A DNA stretch of 46,155 nt from Pseudomonadota bacterium (GCA_008501585.1 QQUN01000015.1:1-46155); one strand, 5' to 3'; positions 23,658-33,317 are shown, numbered from the stretch's first letter. Made by a program: numbers and translations. The notes: generated by a model not told the origin, from the sequence alone.

Positions 23658-24878
23658 TCACCCCTTCACACAAATCACCTGCCGTAACCGATACACCACC
23701 TCAACCAACCCCGCCTGCGCCTGCATCACCGCGTCGATATCCTTATACGCCATCGGGATTTCGTCAATCACTTCCGCATCCTTTCGGCATTCCACGCCAT
23801 GGGTGGCGCGCACCTGGTCGTCGACGGTGAATTGCTTGCGCGCCGCCGTGCGGCTCATGACGCGGCCGGCGCCGTGGCTGCAGGAGCAGAAGCTGTCGGG
23901 GTTGCCCTTGCCGCGCACGATGTAGCTGGCGGCGCCCATGGAGCCGGGGATGATGCCGAGCTGGCCGGCCTGGGCGGAGACGGCGCCTTTGCGGGTGATG
24001 AAGACGTCGCGGCCGAAGTGGGTCTCTTTCTGCACATAGTTGTGGTGGCAGTTCACCGCCTGCTGGTCGGTGGTGAAGGGTTTGTGGATGACTTTGGCGG
24101 CGGCGTCGAGCACGTGGCGCATCATCAGTTCGCGATTCTGGCGGGCGTAGTCCTGCGCCCAGCCGACGGCTTCGACGTAGTCGTCGAAGTGTTGGGCGCC
24201 TTCGGTGAAGTAGGCCAGATCGCGGTCGGGCAGGTTGGTGATGTGCTGGCGCATGTCGGCCTGGGCCAGTTCGATGTAGTGGCGACCGATGGCGTTGCCG
24301 ACGCCGCGCGAGCCGGAGTGGAGCATGAACCACACGTGGCCGGCTTCATCCAGGCAGACCTCGATGAAGTGGTTGCCGGTGCCGAGTGTGCCGAGGTGGC
24401 TGTGGTTGTTGGTCTTCTCCAGCCGGGGCGCCTGCTCGACGAGGCGACGGAAGCCGGGCAGGAGGCGCTTCCAGGCGGCGTCTACGCTGGCCGGTGGCTT
24501 GCCCCAGCTGCCGTGGTCGCGCTTGCCGCGGGTCATGTCGCGGCCGTGGGGCACGGCCTTTTCGATGGCGCTGCGCAGGCCATGCAGCTTGTCGGGCAGG
24601 TCGGCGGCGGTGAGGGTGGTGCGCACGGCCATCATGCCGCAGCCAATGTCCACGCCCACGGCGGCGGGGATGATGGCGCCGAGGGTGGGGATGACGCTGC
24701 CGATGGTCGAGCCCTTGCCCAGGTGCACATCGGGCATCACCGCCAGGTGCTTGTAGATGATGGGCAGGCGGGCGGTGTTGAGCAGTTGCTGGCGGGCGGC
24801 GGCTTCCACCGGTACGCCGTGGGTCCACAGCTTGATTGGCGCGGCGCCGGGGGAGGTGAGGGTGTCGTGGTCGCTCAT
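23658..24878 (-). CDS. rtcB: RNA-splicing ligase RtcB (3'-phosphate/5'-OH RNA ligase)
   Basis: RtcB joins 2',3'-cyclic-phosphate or 3'-phosphate RNA ends to 5'-OH ends using GTP and Mn2+. The 406-residue product has all family motifs: MPDVHLGKG (48-56), GVDIGCGM with D77 and C80, GTLGTGNHFIEV with H170, LHSGSRG with H187, CHHNY, PGSMGAASY, and the guanylylated histidine H335 in SHGAGR. The length matches bacterial RtcB. No rtcA, rtcR or archease gene is adjacent, so it is not the classical rtc operon. The following gene on the same strand is the AT-rich DUF262-HNH gene. Confidence 0.97.
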   Translation of the reverse strand: MSDHDTLTSPGAAPIKLWTHGVPVEAAARQQLLNTARLPIIYKHLAVMPDVHLGKGSTIGSVIPTLGAIIPAAVGVDIGCGMMAVRTTLTAADLPDKLHGLRSAIEKAVPHGRDMTRGKRDHGSWGKPPASVDAAWKRLLPGFRRLVEQAPRLEKTNNHSHLGTLGTGNHFIEVCLDEAGHVWFMLHSGSRGVGNAIGRHYIELAQADMRQHITNLPDRDLAYFTEGAQHFDDYVEAVGWAQDYARQNRELMMRHVLDAAAKVIHKPFTTDQQAVNCHHNYVQKETHFGRDVFITRKGAVSAQAGQLGIIPGSMGAASYIVRGKGNPDSFCSCSHGAGRVMSRTAARKQFTVDDQVRATHGVECRKDAEVIDEIPMAYKDIDAVMQAQAGLVEVVYRLRQVICVKG

Positions 24879-24984
24879 GGGTGCGCTCGTGCGGCAGAGG
24901 TTTTACCCGACTTTACACCGGCCAAACTGGACTTTACGTGCACGTCAGGCAGTATCAGCGTTCGTTAATGTTTGGCTGCCATTC

Positions 24985-26421
24985 ATGTCTCAGATGCTTC
25001 TCCCCGGCCCGCCGCACAGCCGCTGGATCCGACGCGCCAGCGTGGCGCTCGGTGCGCTCATGCTGGTCGGCTGTGCCACCGTGGGGCCGGATTTCCAGCG
25101 CCCGGTCGCCGCTGCCCCCGCCACCTGGCAGGCGGCCCAGCCGCACGGCGGCACGCCGGCCGCGCTGGCGGACTGGTGGGCGCAGTTCAACGACCCGGTG
25201 CTCGCCGGCCTGATCGCTGATGCCGACGCCGCCAGCCCGACCCTGCTGGCCGCCGCCGGCCGGATTGCCGAGGCCCGCGCCGGCCTCACCGTGAGCGAGG
25301 CCAACCGCCTGCCCACCGTCGATGGCAGTGCCAGCGCCATGCGCAGCGGCACCGGGCGCGACACGCCGGTAGCCGCGCGCACGACCGGCACCGTGGCGGT
25401 GGATTCGGCCTGGGAGATCGACCTGTTCGGCCGCGTCCAGCGCAGCACCGAGGCGGCCGGGGCACGGCTCGCCGCGCGCCAGTTCGAATGGCACGAGGCG
25501 CGTGTGTCGCTGGCGGCCGAGGTGGCCAGTGGCTATGTGAGCTACCGTGCCTGTCGCCAGTTGCAGAGCGCACGCGCCGACGACGTGCTCTCGCGCATCG
25601 AGACCGACCGCCTCACCCGGGTGGCGGTGGATGCCGGCTTTACCGCGCCCGCCGACGCCGAACTGGCCCGCGCCAGCCTGGCCGACGCCCGGGCCGACCT
25701 GGAAGACCAGCGCGCCCAGTGCGAGGTCACCATCAAGTCGCTGGTGGCGCTGACCGGCGTGGCCGAGCCGGCGCTGCGCGAGCGCCTCGGCGAGGGGGTG
25801 TCGCCGCTGCCGGTGCCGGCCGCCTTCGTGGTCGACGCCGTACCGCTCACCGTGCTCAGCCAGCGCCCCGATATCGCCGCCGCCGAGCAGGACCTCGCCG
25901 CAGCGAGTGCCGACATCGGCGTGGCCGAGGCCAACCGCTATCCGCGCCTGAGCCTGTCGGGCAATGTGTCGCTGGCCAGCGTGCTGACCGGTGCCAGCAG
26001 CACCAGCCTGCCGTGGTCGATCGGCCCGGCGCTGTCGTTGCCGATCTTCAACGGTGGCGCCCGCGCGGCCGAGGTGAAGGCGGCCGAGGCCCGCCGGGTG
26101 CAGCAGCAGGCGGCTTATGAGGCGGCCGTGCGCGCCGCGGTGCGCGAGGTGGAGCAGGCGCTGGTCACGCTCGACAGCGCCCAGCGTCGCGAGGCCGACG
26201 CCCGCACGGCCATGGAAGGCTACGCCCGCTTTCTGGCCGCCACCGAAACCCACTGGCTGGCCGGCGGCGTGAGCCTGCTCTCGCTCGAAGACGCGCGACG
26301 CAGCGCCACCACCGCCCAGCGCAAGCTCATCGCCCTCCGGCGCGACCGTGTGCTGGACTGGATTTCACTCTACAAAGCCGTAGGCGGGGGCTGGACAGCC
26401 CACGCCGGAGACCACTCATGA
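24985..26421 (+). CDS. Outer-membrane efflux lipoprotein, NodT/OprM family
   Basis: A 478-residue outer-membrane channel of a tripartite pump. The start MSQMLLPG is followed by a lipoprotein signal (SVALGALMLVGC, C30) and the NodT signature VGPDFQRPVAAAPATW. Two OEP repeats follow, with WEIDLFGRVQRSTEAAGARLAA, AVPLTVLSQRPDIAAAEQDL and GPALSLPIFNGGARAAEV. A longer in-frame extension upstream overlaps the divergent rtcB region and is rejected because it would bury the lipobox. The stop overlaps the start of the adaptor gene (ATGA). It is the first gene of the efflux operon. Confidence 0.94.
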   Translation: MSQMLLPGPPHSRWIRRASVALGALMLVGCATVGPDFQRPVAAAPATWQAAQPHGGTPAALADWWAQFNDPVLAGLIADADAASPTLLAAAGRIAEARAGLTVSEANRLPTVDGSASAMRSGTGRDTPVAARTTGTVAVDSAWEIDLFGRVQRSTEAAGARLAARQFEWHEARVSLAAEVASGYVSYRACRQLQSARADDVLSRIETDRLTRVAVDAGFTAPADAELARASLADARADLEDQRAQCEVTIKSLVALTGVAEPALRERLGEGVSPLPVPAAFVVDAVPLTVLSQRPDIAAAEQDLAAASADIGVAEANRYPRLSLSGNVSLASVLTGASSTSLPWSIGPALSLPIFNGGARAAEVKAAEARRVQQQAAYEAAVRAAVREVEQALVTLDSAQRREADARTAMEGYARFLAATETHWLAGGVSLLSLEDARRSATTAQRKLIALRRDRVLDWISLYKAVGGGWTAHAGDHS

Positions 26422-27527
26422 AACGCGTACATCAGCTCACCGCATTCGCCATCGCAGCCGCTCTGGCACTCGGCGGGGCCTACCAATTCATGCGTCAGCC
26501 GGCTGAGGCCGCAGTCGAAAAACCCGCCGCCCGCGCCGCCATGGCGGTCAGCGTGACCGGCGTGGCGCAGGTCGGCTGGTCGCGCCAGATCAGCGCCAGC
26601 GGCAGCGTGGCGCCGTGGCAGGAGGCGGTGATTGCCGCCGAAACCGGCGGCCTGCGCATCGTCAAGGTGGCGGCCGACGTGGGCGATGTGGTCAAGCGCG
26701 GGCAGACCCTGGTCGAACTGTCGCGCGACACCGTGGCGGCCAGCGAGGCCCAGCAGCGCGCCAGGGTGGCGCAGGCGCGTGCCGCACTGGACGAGGCCCG
26801 CGGCAATGCCGACCGGGCGCGCAAGGTGAGCGGCAGCGGGGCGCTGTCGGCCCAGCAGGTGCAGCAGTACCTGGTGGCCGAGCAAAGCGCCAAGGCCAAC
26901 CTGGCGGCGGCACAGGCGGCGCTCAAGAGCGAGCAGATCCGCCTCGGCCAGACGCGCATCGTGGCGCCCGACGACGGCATCATCAGCCGCCGCAGCGCCA
27001 CGCTGGGCAGCGTGGTGCAGTCGGGCACCGAGCTGTTCGGCATGGTGCGCCAGGGGCGGCTGGAATGGCGGGCCGAGCTGTCGGCCGAGCAGCTGGCGGC
27101 GGTGGCGCCGGGGCAGGCGGCCCGCTTGCGCCTGGCCGATGGCAGCGTGGCCAGCGGCACCGTGCGCATGCTGGCGCCCACGCTGGACGCGAGCAGCCGC
27201 AAGGCGCTGGTGTATGTCGACCTGCCCGCCGGCAGCGCAGCGCGCGCCGGCATGTTCGCCAGCGGCGAGATCCTCACCGGCGAGGCGCCGGCCACGGTCT
27301 TGCCGGCGGCCGCGGTGATCCTGCGCGACGGGCACAGCTATGTCTTCGAGGTGACGCCCGAAGGCAGTGTGGTGCAGCACCGGGTGGACACCGGCCGGCG
27401 GCGCGAGGCGCAGGTCGAGGTGCTCACCGCGCTGGCCCCCGAGGCGCGCATCGTGGCCAGTGGCGGTGCCTTCCTGAACGATGGCGACCTGGTGCGCGTC
27501 GAGGCGGCACCGGAGGGGGCACGATGA
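26418..27527 (+). CDS. RND efflux periplasmic adaptor (membrane fusion protein)
   Basis: A 369-residue adaptor linking the inner-membrane RND pump to the outer-membrane channel. The N-terminal helix FAIAAALALGGAYQFM anchors it or serves as a signal; no lipobox is visible. Next come a lipoyl half-motif (AETGGLRIVKVAADVGDVVKRGQTL), an alpha-hairpin coiled coil (about residues 108-175), the second lipoyl half (RIVAPDDGIISRRSATLGSVV), and a beta-barrel and proximal domain ending GGAFLNDGDLVRVEAAP. It overlaps both neighbours by 4 bases, showing a tightly coupled operon. Confidence 0.94.
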   Translation: MKRVHQLTAFAIAAALALGGAYQFMRQPAEAAVEKPAARAAMAVSVTGVAQVGWSRQISASGSVAPWQEAVIAAETGGLRIVKVAADVGDVVKRGQTLVELSRDTVAASEAQQRARVAQARAALDEARGNADRARKVSGSGALSAQQVQQYLVAEQSAKANLAAAQAALKSEQIRLGQTRIVAPDDGIISRRSATLGSVVQSGTELFGMVRQGRLEWRAELSAEQLAAVAPGQAARLRLADGSVASGTVRMLAPTLDASSRKALVYVDLPAGSAARAGMFASGEILTGEAPATVLPAAAVILRDGHSYVFEVTPEGSVVQHRVDTGRRREAQVEVLTALAPEARIVASGGAFLNDGDLVRVEAAPEGAR

Positions 27528-30500
27528 ACGTCTCGGCGTGGTCCATCCGCAATCCGGTGCCGGCGCTGCTGCTGTTTGCGCTGCTCACCCTGCTCGGCCT
27601 GGGTGCCTTCCGCGCGCTGGGCATCCAGAACTTTCCCGACATCGAACTGCCGACCATCACCGTGTCGGCCACCTACGAGGGCGTGGCGCCGACCCAGCTC
27701 GAAACCGAGGTGGCGCGCAAGATTGAGGACCAGGTCGCCACGCTGGGCGGCATCGAGCACATCACCACCACGCTGACCGATGGCTCGGCCAAGATCAGCG
27801 TGCAGTTCGAGCTGGAGAAGGACACCGAGGTGGCGCTCAACGAGGTGCGCAACGCGGTCGACACCGTGCGCGCCGACCTGCCCGCCGACATGCGCGACCC
27901 GGTGGTGTCCAAGGTCACCACCTCGGGCAGCGCGATCCTCACCTACGCCGTGCGCTCGGCGCGCCTCGACGAGGAGGCGCTGTCGTGGTTTGTGGACAAC
28001 GATGTGTCCAAGGCGCTGCTGGCGGTCAAGGGCGTGGGCGCGGTGTCGCGCGTGGGCGGGGTGGACCGCGAGGTGCAGGTCGACCTGCTGCCCGAGCGCA
28101 TGGCCGCGCTGGGCGTGACGGCAGCCGATGTGTCGAGCCGGCTGCGCCAGGTGCAGGTGGATGCCTCGGGCGGGCGCGGCGACATCGGCGGCACCATCCA
28201 GTCGGTGCGCACGCTGGGCGCGGTGGCCACGGTGGCCGACATTGCCGCGCTGGAGATTCCGCTCGCCGGCGGCCGGCGGGTGCGTATCGACGAGGTGGCC
28301 ACGGTGCGCGACGGCATTGCCGAGCGCAGCAGCATCACCCTGCTCGATGGCCAGCCGGTGGTGAGTTTTGAAGTCACCCGCATCAAGGGCGCCAGCGAAG
28401 TGGCGGTGGCCGACGCGGTGCGCGCGGCCGTGAGCGTCATGCAGGCCAACAACCCGCAGTTGCGCATCGAGGAGGCCTTCAACACCGTGGCGCCGGTGGA
28501 AGACAACTTTGAGGGCTCGATGGCGCTGTTGTACGAAGGCGCGCTGCTGGCGGTGCTGGTGGTGTGGTGGTTCCTGCGCGACTGGCGGGCCACGCTGGTG
28601 TCGGCAGCCGCGCTGCCGCTGTCGATCATCCCCACCTTCCTGGCCATGCAGTATCTCGGCTTCAGCCTCAACACGCTCACCCTGCTGGCGCTTGCGCTGG
28701 TGGTGGGCATCCTGGTCGATGACGCGATCGTCGAGATCGAGAACATCGTGCGCCACCTGCGCATGGGCAAAACGCCCATCCAGGCCGCCACCGAGGCCGC
28801 CGACGAGATCGGCCTGGCGGTGATCGCCACCACCTTCACGCTGGTGGCGGTGTTCCTGCCCACCGCCTTCATGGGCGGGGTGCCGGGCAAGTTCTTCAAG
28901 CAGTTCGGCATCACCGCCGCGGTGGCGGTGGTGGCCTCCTTGCTGGTGGCGCGTCTGCTCACGCCGATGATGGCCGCCTACTTCCTGAAAGCGCACGACA
29001 GCGCCCCCGGCGACAGCCGCCTGATGACGCGCTACCTCGGCTGGGCCGACTGGTGCCTCCGGCATCGCAAGACCACCACCGTGGCGGCGCTGCTGTTCTT
29101 TGCCGGCTCCTTGCTGCTGGTGCCGCTGCTGCCTACCGGCTTTGTGCCGGCGGCCGACCGCGCGCAGACCAAGGTCAGCATCGAGATGCAGCCGGGCAGC
29201 CCGCTGGAGGCCACCTACGCCGTGGCCGAGCAGGCCCGCCGCCTGCTGGTCGAGATGCCCGAGGTGACCGGCGTGTTCACCGCCGTGGGCAGCGGCACCA
29301 GCGGTGGCAGCGGGCCCATGGGCAGCACCCGTACCAGCGATGTGCGCAAGGCCACGCTGACGGTGAACCTGGTGTCGCGCCATGAGCGCGCCAAGCAGAG
29401 CGCGGTCGAGGCCGAGATCCGCCAGCGCATGGCCGTGCTGCCCGGCGCGCGGGTGTCGGTGGGCGCCGGCAACACCGGCGAGAACCTCAAGGTGGTGCTC
29501 GCCGGCGAAGACGCCGACGCACTGCGCCTGGCCAGCGCCGCGGTCACGCGCGACCTGCGCACGCTGACCGGCATCGGCAACGTCACCTCGGGCGCCAGCC
29601 TGCAACGGCCGGAAATCCATGTGACGCCGGACTTTGCCCGCGCGGCCGACCTCGGCGTCACCGCCACCGCCATGGCCAGCGCCATCCGCGTGGCCACGGC
29701 CGGCGACTTCGACGCCAATCTGCCCAAGCTCAACCTGCCGCAGCGGCAGATTCCGATCCGCGTGCGGCTGGACGCATCGGTGCGCCACGACCTCGATGCC
29801 GTGCGCCAGCTGCGCGTGGCCGCCAACAGCGGCGAGGTGCCGCTGGAGGCCGTGGCCGAGCTGCGCATGGGCAGCGGCCCGGCGCAGATCGACCGCTACG
29901 ACCGCCAGCGCAACGTGAGCATCGATGTCGAACTCGGCAGCCGTCAGCTGGGCGAGGCCGTGGCCCTGGTCGACCAGTTGCCCGCCGTCAAGAACCTGCC
30001 GCCGGGCATCAGCCGCCCGGCCTCGGGCGACGCCGAACGCATGGCGGAACTGTTCGGCAGCTTCGGCTCGGCCATGCTCATCGGCGTGCTGTGCATCTAT
30101 ATGGTGCTGGTGCTGCTGTTCCACGACTTCCTGCAACCGGCCACCATCCTCGCCGCGCTGCCGCTGTCGGTGGGCGGCGCCTTCCTGGCGCTGCTGCTGA
30201 CGAACAGCAGCTTCTCCATGCCCTCGGTGATCGGCCTGCTGATGCTGATGGGCATCGTCACCAAGAACTCGATCCTGCTCGTCGAATACGCCGTGATGGC
30301 GCGGCGCGAGCACGGCATGGCCCGCTTCGCCGCGCTGATCGACGCCTGCCACAAGCGCGCCCGCCCGATCCTGATGACCACCATCGCCATGGGCGCCGGC
30401 ATGTTCCCCATTGCGCTGGGCCTCGGCGCCGAGCCGAGCTTCCGCGCGCCGATGGCCATCGCCGTGATCGGCGGCCTGATCACCTCGACGCTGCTCAGCC

Positions 30501-30613
30501 TACTGGTGATCCCGGTGGTGTTCACCTATGTGGATGACCTGCTGCAGTGGCTCAAGCGGCTCGCCGCGCGCCTGCACCGCGCCAATCACGGGGCGGCCGG
30601 CGCCGCGTCCTGA
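27524..30613 (+). CDS. RND efflux transporter permease (AcrB/HAE1-like)
   Basis: A 1,029-residue inner-membrane proton antiporter. The N-terminus NVSAWSIRNPVPALLLFALL is followed by a periplasmic porter domain (FPDIELPTITVSATYEGVAP; EKDTEVALNEVRNAVD), then helices including LVVGILVDDAIVEIENIVRHL, with the paired Asp of TM4 used for proton relay. A second periplasmic repeat and a second membrane bundle with KNSILLVEYAVMARREHGM complete the protein. Twelve membrane helices and duplicated halves are normal for the superfamily. The start overlaps the adaptor stop (ATGA). Substrate is unknown: the residues are HAE-like, not of the metal-exporting CusA type. No regulator gene is adjacent. Confidence 0.95.
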   Translation: MNVSAWSIRNPVPALLLFALLTLLGLGAFRALGIQNFPDIELPTITVSATYEGVAPTQLETEVARKIEDQVATLGGIEHITTTLTDGSAKISVQFELEKDTEVALNEVRNAVDTVRADLPADMRDPVVSKVTTSGSAILTYAVRSARLDEEALSWFVDNDVSKALLAVKGVGAVSRVGGVDREVQVDLLPERMAALGVTAADVSSRLRQVQVDASGGRGDIGGTIQSVRTLGAVATVADIAALEIPLAGGRRVRIDEVATVRDGIAERSSITLLDGQPVVSFEVTRIKGASEVAVADAVRAAVSVMQANNPQLRIEEAFNTVAPVEDNFEGSMALLYEGALLAVLVVWWFLRDWRATLVSAAALPLSIIPTFLAMQYLGFSLNTLTLLALALVVGILVDDAIVEIENIVRHLRMGKTPIQAATEAADEIGLAVIATTFTLVAVFLPTAFMGGVPGKFFKQFGITAAVAVVASLLVARLLTPMMAAYFLKAHDSAPGDSRLMTRYLGWADWCLRHRKTTTVAALLFFAGSLLLVPLLPTGFVPAADRAQTKVSIEMQPGSPLEATYAVAEQARRLLVEMPEVTGVFTAVGSGTSGGSGPMGSTRTSDVRKATLTVNLVSRHERAKQSAVEAEIRQRMAVLPGARVSVGAGNTGENLKVVLAGEDADALRLASAAVTRDLRTLTGIGNVTSGASLQRPEIHVTPDFARAADLGVTATAMASAIRVATAGDFDANLPKLNLPQRQIPIRVRLDASVRHDLDAVRQLRVAANSGEVPLEAVAELRMGSGPAQIDRYDRQRNVSIDVELGSRQLGEAVALVDQLPAVKNLPPGISRPASGDAERMAELFGSFGSAMLIGVLCIYMVLVLLFHDFLQPATILAALPLSVGGAFLALLLTNSSFSMPSVIGLLMLMGIVTKNSILLVEYAVMARREHGMARFAALIDACHKRARPILMTTIAMGAGMFPIALGLGAEPSFRAPMAIAVIGGLITSTLLSLLVIPVVFTYVDDLLQWLKRLAARLHRANHGAAGAAS

Positions 30614-30746
30614 GTGGGGGCCGATGCGGCGCTGCACGAGGGAATCTCACTGCCTGAGCGGGGAAAACGGCCCGAATGCGCGGTAAATCCGCTGCCGGAT
30701 GCTGACTAGACTGAAGGTACGACCTGTATCTACCCAGGAGACCGTC

Positions 30747-31850
30747 ATGCAGATCGGCATCCCCAAAGAGATCAAGACACAGGAAAACCGGGTCGGGCTG
30801 ACGCCGCAGGCCGTGGCCCAGTTGGTGCGCAGCGGCCATGCGGTGCGTGTCGAAGCCGGCGCCGGCGTGGGCAGCGGCTATGCCGACGCCGAATACCAGG
30901 CGGCGGGCGCGCAGATCGCGTCGGTCGAAGCCGTGTGGCAGGCGGCGCTGGTGGTCAAGGTCAAGGAGCCGCAGCCGGTCGAGATCGCCCGGCTCGGTCC
31001 GGCCCAGACCCTGTTCTGCTATCTCCACCTGGCGCCCGATGCGCCGCAGACCGACGGCCTGCTGGCCAGCGGCTGCACGGCGATCGCCTTTGAAACCGTC
31101 GAGGATGGCCACCGCCGCTTGCCGCTGCTGGCACCGATGAGCGAGGTGGCCGGCTGCCTGGCGCCGCAGGTCGGGGCCATGGCCCTGCATGCCTGGCGGG
31201 GCGGGCGGGGCGTGCTGCTCGGTGGTGTGCCCGGTGTGGCGCCGGCCGACGTGCTGGTGCTCGGCGGCGGCGTGGTCGGCACGCATGCGGCCAGGGTGGC
31301 GCTGGGCATGGGCGCCGACGTGACCCTGCTCGACCGCGACCTGAACCGGCTCAAGGCGCTCGATGTGCAGTTCGGCGGGCGGGTGAAAACCGCGCATGCC
31401 GGCATGCTGCACACGCTCATCCGCCAGAGCGACATGATCATCGGCGCGGTGCTGATCCCCGGCGCCAAGGCCCCCCACCTGATTCGCCGCGCGGACCTTG
31501 CCGAGCTACGCACCGGCTGCGTGCTGGTGGACGTGGCCATCGACCAGGGCGGCTGCTTCGAGACCAGCCGGCCCACCACGCATGACGACCCGACCTACCT
31601 CATCGACGGCGTGGTGCACTACTGCGTGGCCAACATGCCCGGCGCCGTCTCCCGCACCGCCACCCAGGCGCTGACCGCGGCCGTGCTGCCCTATGCGCAG
31701 ACCCTGGCCGACCAGGGCTGGCAGGCGGCGCTACGGGCCGACCCGGGCTTGGCAAAAGGGCTCAATGTGCACGCTGGCGGGTTGTACGAACCGAACGTGG
31801 CCGAGGTGCAGGGCAAGCCGCTGGCGGTGCTGGCCGACGCGCTGGCCTGA
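30747..31850 (+). CDS. ald: Alanine dehydrogenase
   Basis: This enzyme converts L-alanine to pyruvate and ammonia with NAD+ in the cytoplasm. The 367-residue product has MQIGIPKEIKTQENRVGLTP, substrate-binding R15, catalytic K73 (VKVKEP) and H94 (CYLHLA), the Rossmann motif VLGGGVVG (171-178) and the C-terminal HYCVANMPGAVSRTAT. Length agrees with the family (about 370). CAGGAG lies 8 bases before the ATG; an in-frame ATG 48 bases further upstream has no such site. It is convergent with the MocR-type gene, 7 bases apart. Confidence 0.96.
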   Translation: MQIGIPKEIKTQENRVGLTPQAVAQLVRSGHAVRVEAGAGVGSGYADAEYQAAGAQIASVEAVWQAALVVKVKEPQPVEIARLGPAQTLFCYLHLAPDAPQTDGLLASGCTAIAFETVEDGHRRLPLLAPMSEVAGCLAPQVGAMALHAWRGGRGVLLGGVPGVAPADVLVLGGGVVGTHAARVALGMGADVTLLDRDLNRLKALDVQFGGRVKTAHAGMLHTLIRQSDMIIGAVLIPGAKAPHLIRRADLAELRTGCVLVDVAIDQGGCFETSRPTTHDDPTYLIDGVVHYCVANMPGAVSRTATQALTAAVLPYAQTLADQGWQAALRADPGLAKGLNVHAGGLYEPNVAEVQGKPLAVLADALA

Positions 31851-31857
31851 GGCGCGC

Positions 31858-33279
31858 TCACCGGCTTCCCAGTTGCGCCCGCACCAGGTCACCCAGCGTG
31901 GCCACGGCGCGTTCGGACGCGTCCGACCAGGGGTGGCCGGTGTTGAGGCGGATGCACTGGTTGAAGCCGCGCGTGGCCGAAAAGATCGGGCCGGGGGCGA
32001 TGCTGATGCCGCGCGCCAGCGCCTGGCGGTGCAGGGCGAGGGCGTCGGCACCGGGCGGCAGGACGAGCCACACGAAGTAGCCGCCGCGCGGGCTGGCCAG
32101 CTGCACCCCGGGCGGAAAATGCCGCTCGATGGCGGCAATGGCCTGCGCGGTCTGGCTGGCCAGGGCCTGGCGCAGGCGGCGCAGGTGGTGGTCGTAGCCG
32201 CCGTGGTGCAGGTAGTCGGCCAGTGCGGCCTGCAGGGGCACGGCGGTGCCGAGGCTGGTCGACAGCTTGAGCCGCTGCACCGTGCGCGCATGCCGGCCCG
32301 CGGCCACCCAGCCGACGCGGTAGCCCGGCGCCAGGCATTTGGCGAAGGACGACACATGCAACACCTGCCCGGCGCTGTCGAGCGACTTGGCCGGTAGCGG
32401 GCGCGGCTCGCCAAAGTGCAGCTCGGCGTAGGCGTCGTCCTCGATCAGCGGCACGTCGTGGCGCGCCAGCAGGCTCACCAGTTCGCGCCGGCGCTCGTCG
32501 GGCACGCAGGCGCCGAGCGGATTCTGGTGGTTGAGCATGAACAGGCAGGCGCGGATCGGGTGGCGGTCCAGCGCCTCGGCCAGCGCGCCCACGTCGACCC
32601 CGTCGCGCGGGTGGGTGGGGATCTCGATCACGCGCAGGCCAAGCCGCTCGATGGCCTGCAGGCCGCCGTAGAAGGCGGGCGATTCGATGGCCACCAGGTC
32701 GCCCGGGCGGGTGACCGCCTGCAGGCACAGGTTGATCGCCTCCATGGCGCCCGAGGTGATGACGATCTCCTCCGGCGACAGCGACACCCCGGCCGACAGG
32801 TAGCGCAGCGCGATCTGGCGGCGCAGCTCGTCGTTGCCCGGCGCCAGATCGGTGACGCTGCGCCACGGGTCGAGCCGCCGCGCGCTCACCGCCAGCGCGC
32901 GCGCCAGGCGGTCGAGCGGGAACAGCTCGGGGCTGGGGAAGCCCGAGCCCAGCGGCACCACCTCGCGGTCGCGGGCAGAGTCGAGGATGTCGAAGATGAA
33001 GTCGCTCACCGTCAGCGCGGTGGCGTCGGTACCCGGCCGGCTGACCGGCGGTTCGGCCAGCGTCTGGCCGAGGCGGGCGCGCACATAGTAGCCCGAGCGC
33101 GGGCGCGCCTCGATCAGGCCGCGGCTTTCGAGCAGGGCGTAGGCCTGCAGCACGGTGGACGGGCTGGCGTCGTGGCTGCGGCAGGCGTGGCGCACCGAGG
33201 GCACGCGCTCGCCGGGGCGCAGCGTGCCTTCGCCGATGCGCCGGGCGAGGTCGTCGGCCAGTTGCTGGTAGCGGGTCAT
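31858..33279 (-). CDS. MocR-type regulator: GntR winged helix fused to a class I aminotransferase-like domain
   Basis: A 473-residue protein. Residues 1-68 are a GntR winged helix (YQQLADDLARRIGEGTLRPG, SVRHACRSHDASPSTVLQAYALLESRGLI). Residues about 95-470 are a type I aminotransferase fold with GAMEAINLCLQ, N250 region HQNPLGACVP, D281/D282 in IEDDAYAEL, and the PLP lysine K314 in SFAKCLAPGYRVGW. Such MocR proteins use PLP as an effector sensor. The start at 33279 has GGGGAGAC 3-4 bases before it; an open frame to 33468 lacks GntR similarity. The gene is divergent from norE, with an FNR-like box 25 bases upstream of its start, and convergent with ald. Alanine-linked regulation is possible but unproven. 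Confidence 0.92.
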   Translation of the reverse strand: MTRYQQLADDLARRIGEGTLRPGERVPSVRHACRSHDASPSTVLQAYALLESRGLIEARPRSGYYVRARLGQTLAEPPVSRPGTDATALTVSDFIFDILDSARDREVVPLGSGFPSPELFPLDRLARALAVSARRLDPWRSVTDLAPGNDELRRQIALRYLSAGVSLSPEEIVITSGAMEAINLCLQAVTRPGDLVAIESPAFYGGLQAIERLGLRVIEIPTHPRDGVDVGALAEALDRHPIRACLFMLNHQNPLGACVPDERRRELVSLLARHDVPLIEDDAYAELHFGEPRPLPAKSLDSAGQVLHVSSFAKCLAPGYRVGWVAAGRHARTVQRLKLSTSLGTAVPLQAALADYLHHGGYDHHLRRLRQALASQTAQAIAAIERHFPPGVQLASPRGGYFVWLVLPPGADALALHRQALARGISIAPGPIFSATRGFNQCIRLNTGHPWSDASERAVATLGDLVRAQLGSR

Positions 33280-33303
33280 CGTGTCTCCCCGGCGCGCGGC
33301 ACC

Positions 33304-33317
33304 ATGATGCGCATCAA
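33304..33317 (+). promoter_or_regulatory. FNR/Dnr-type box upstream of norE
   Basis: ATGATGCGCATCAA matches the FNR/Dnr consensus TTGAT-N4-ATCAA at 9 of 10 defined positions. Its centre is 115 bases before the norE start. Activation at the usual -41.5 position would put transcription start near 33352. It is also 25 bases upstream of the MocR-type gene on the other strand, where it could act as a repressor site. Confidence 0.5.

Noticed and set aside
27338-30352. A minus-strand open frame of about 1,000 codons opposite the RND permease.
   Set aside because: The translation is His/Gln/Arg/Gly-rich and without domains; the plus-strand RND protein is certain.
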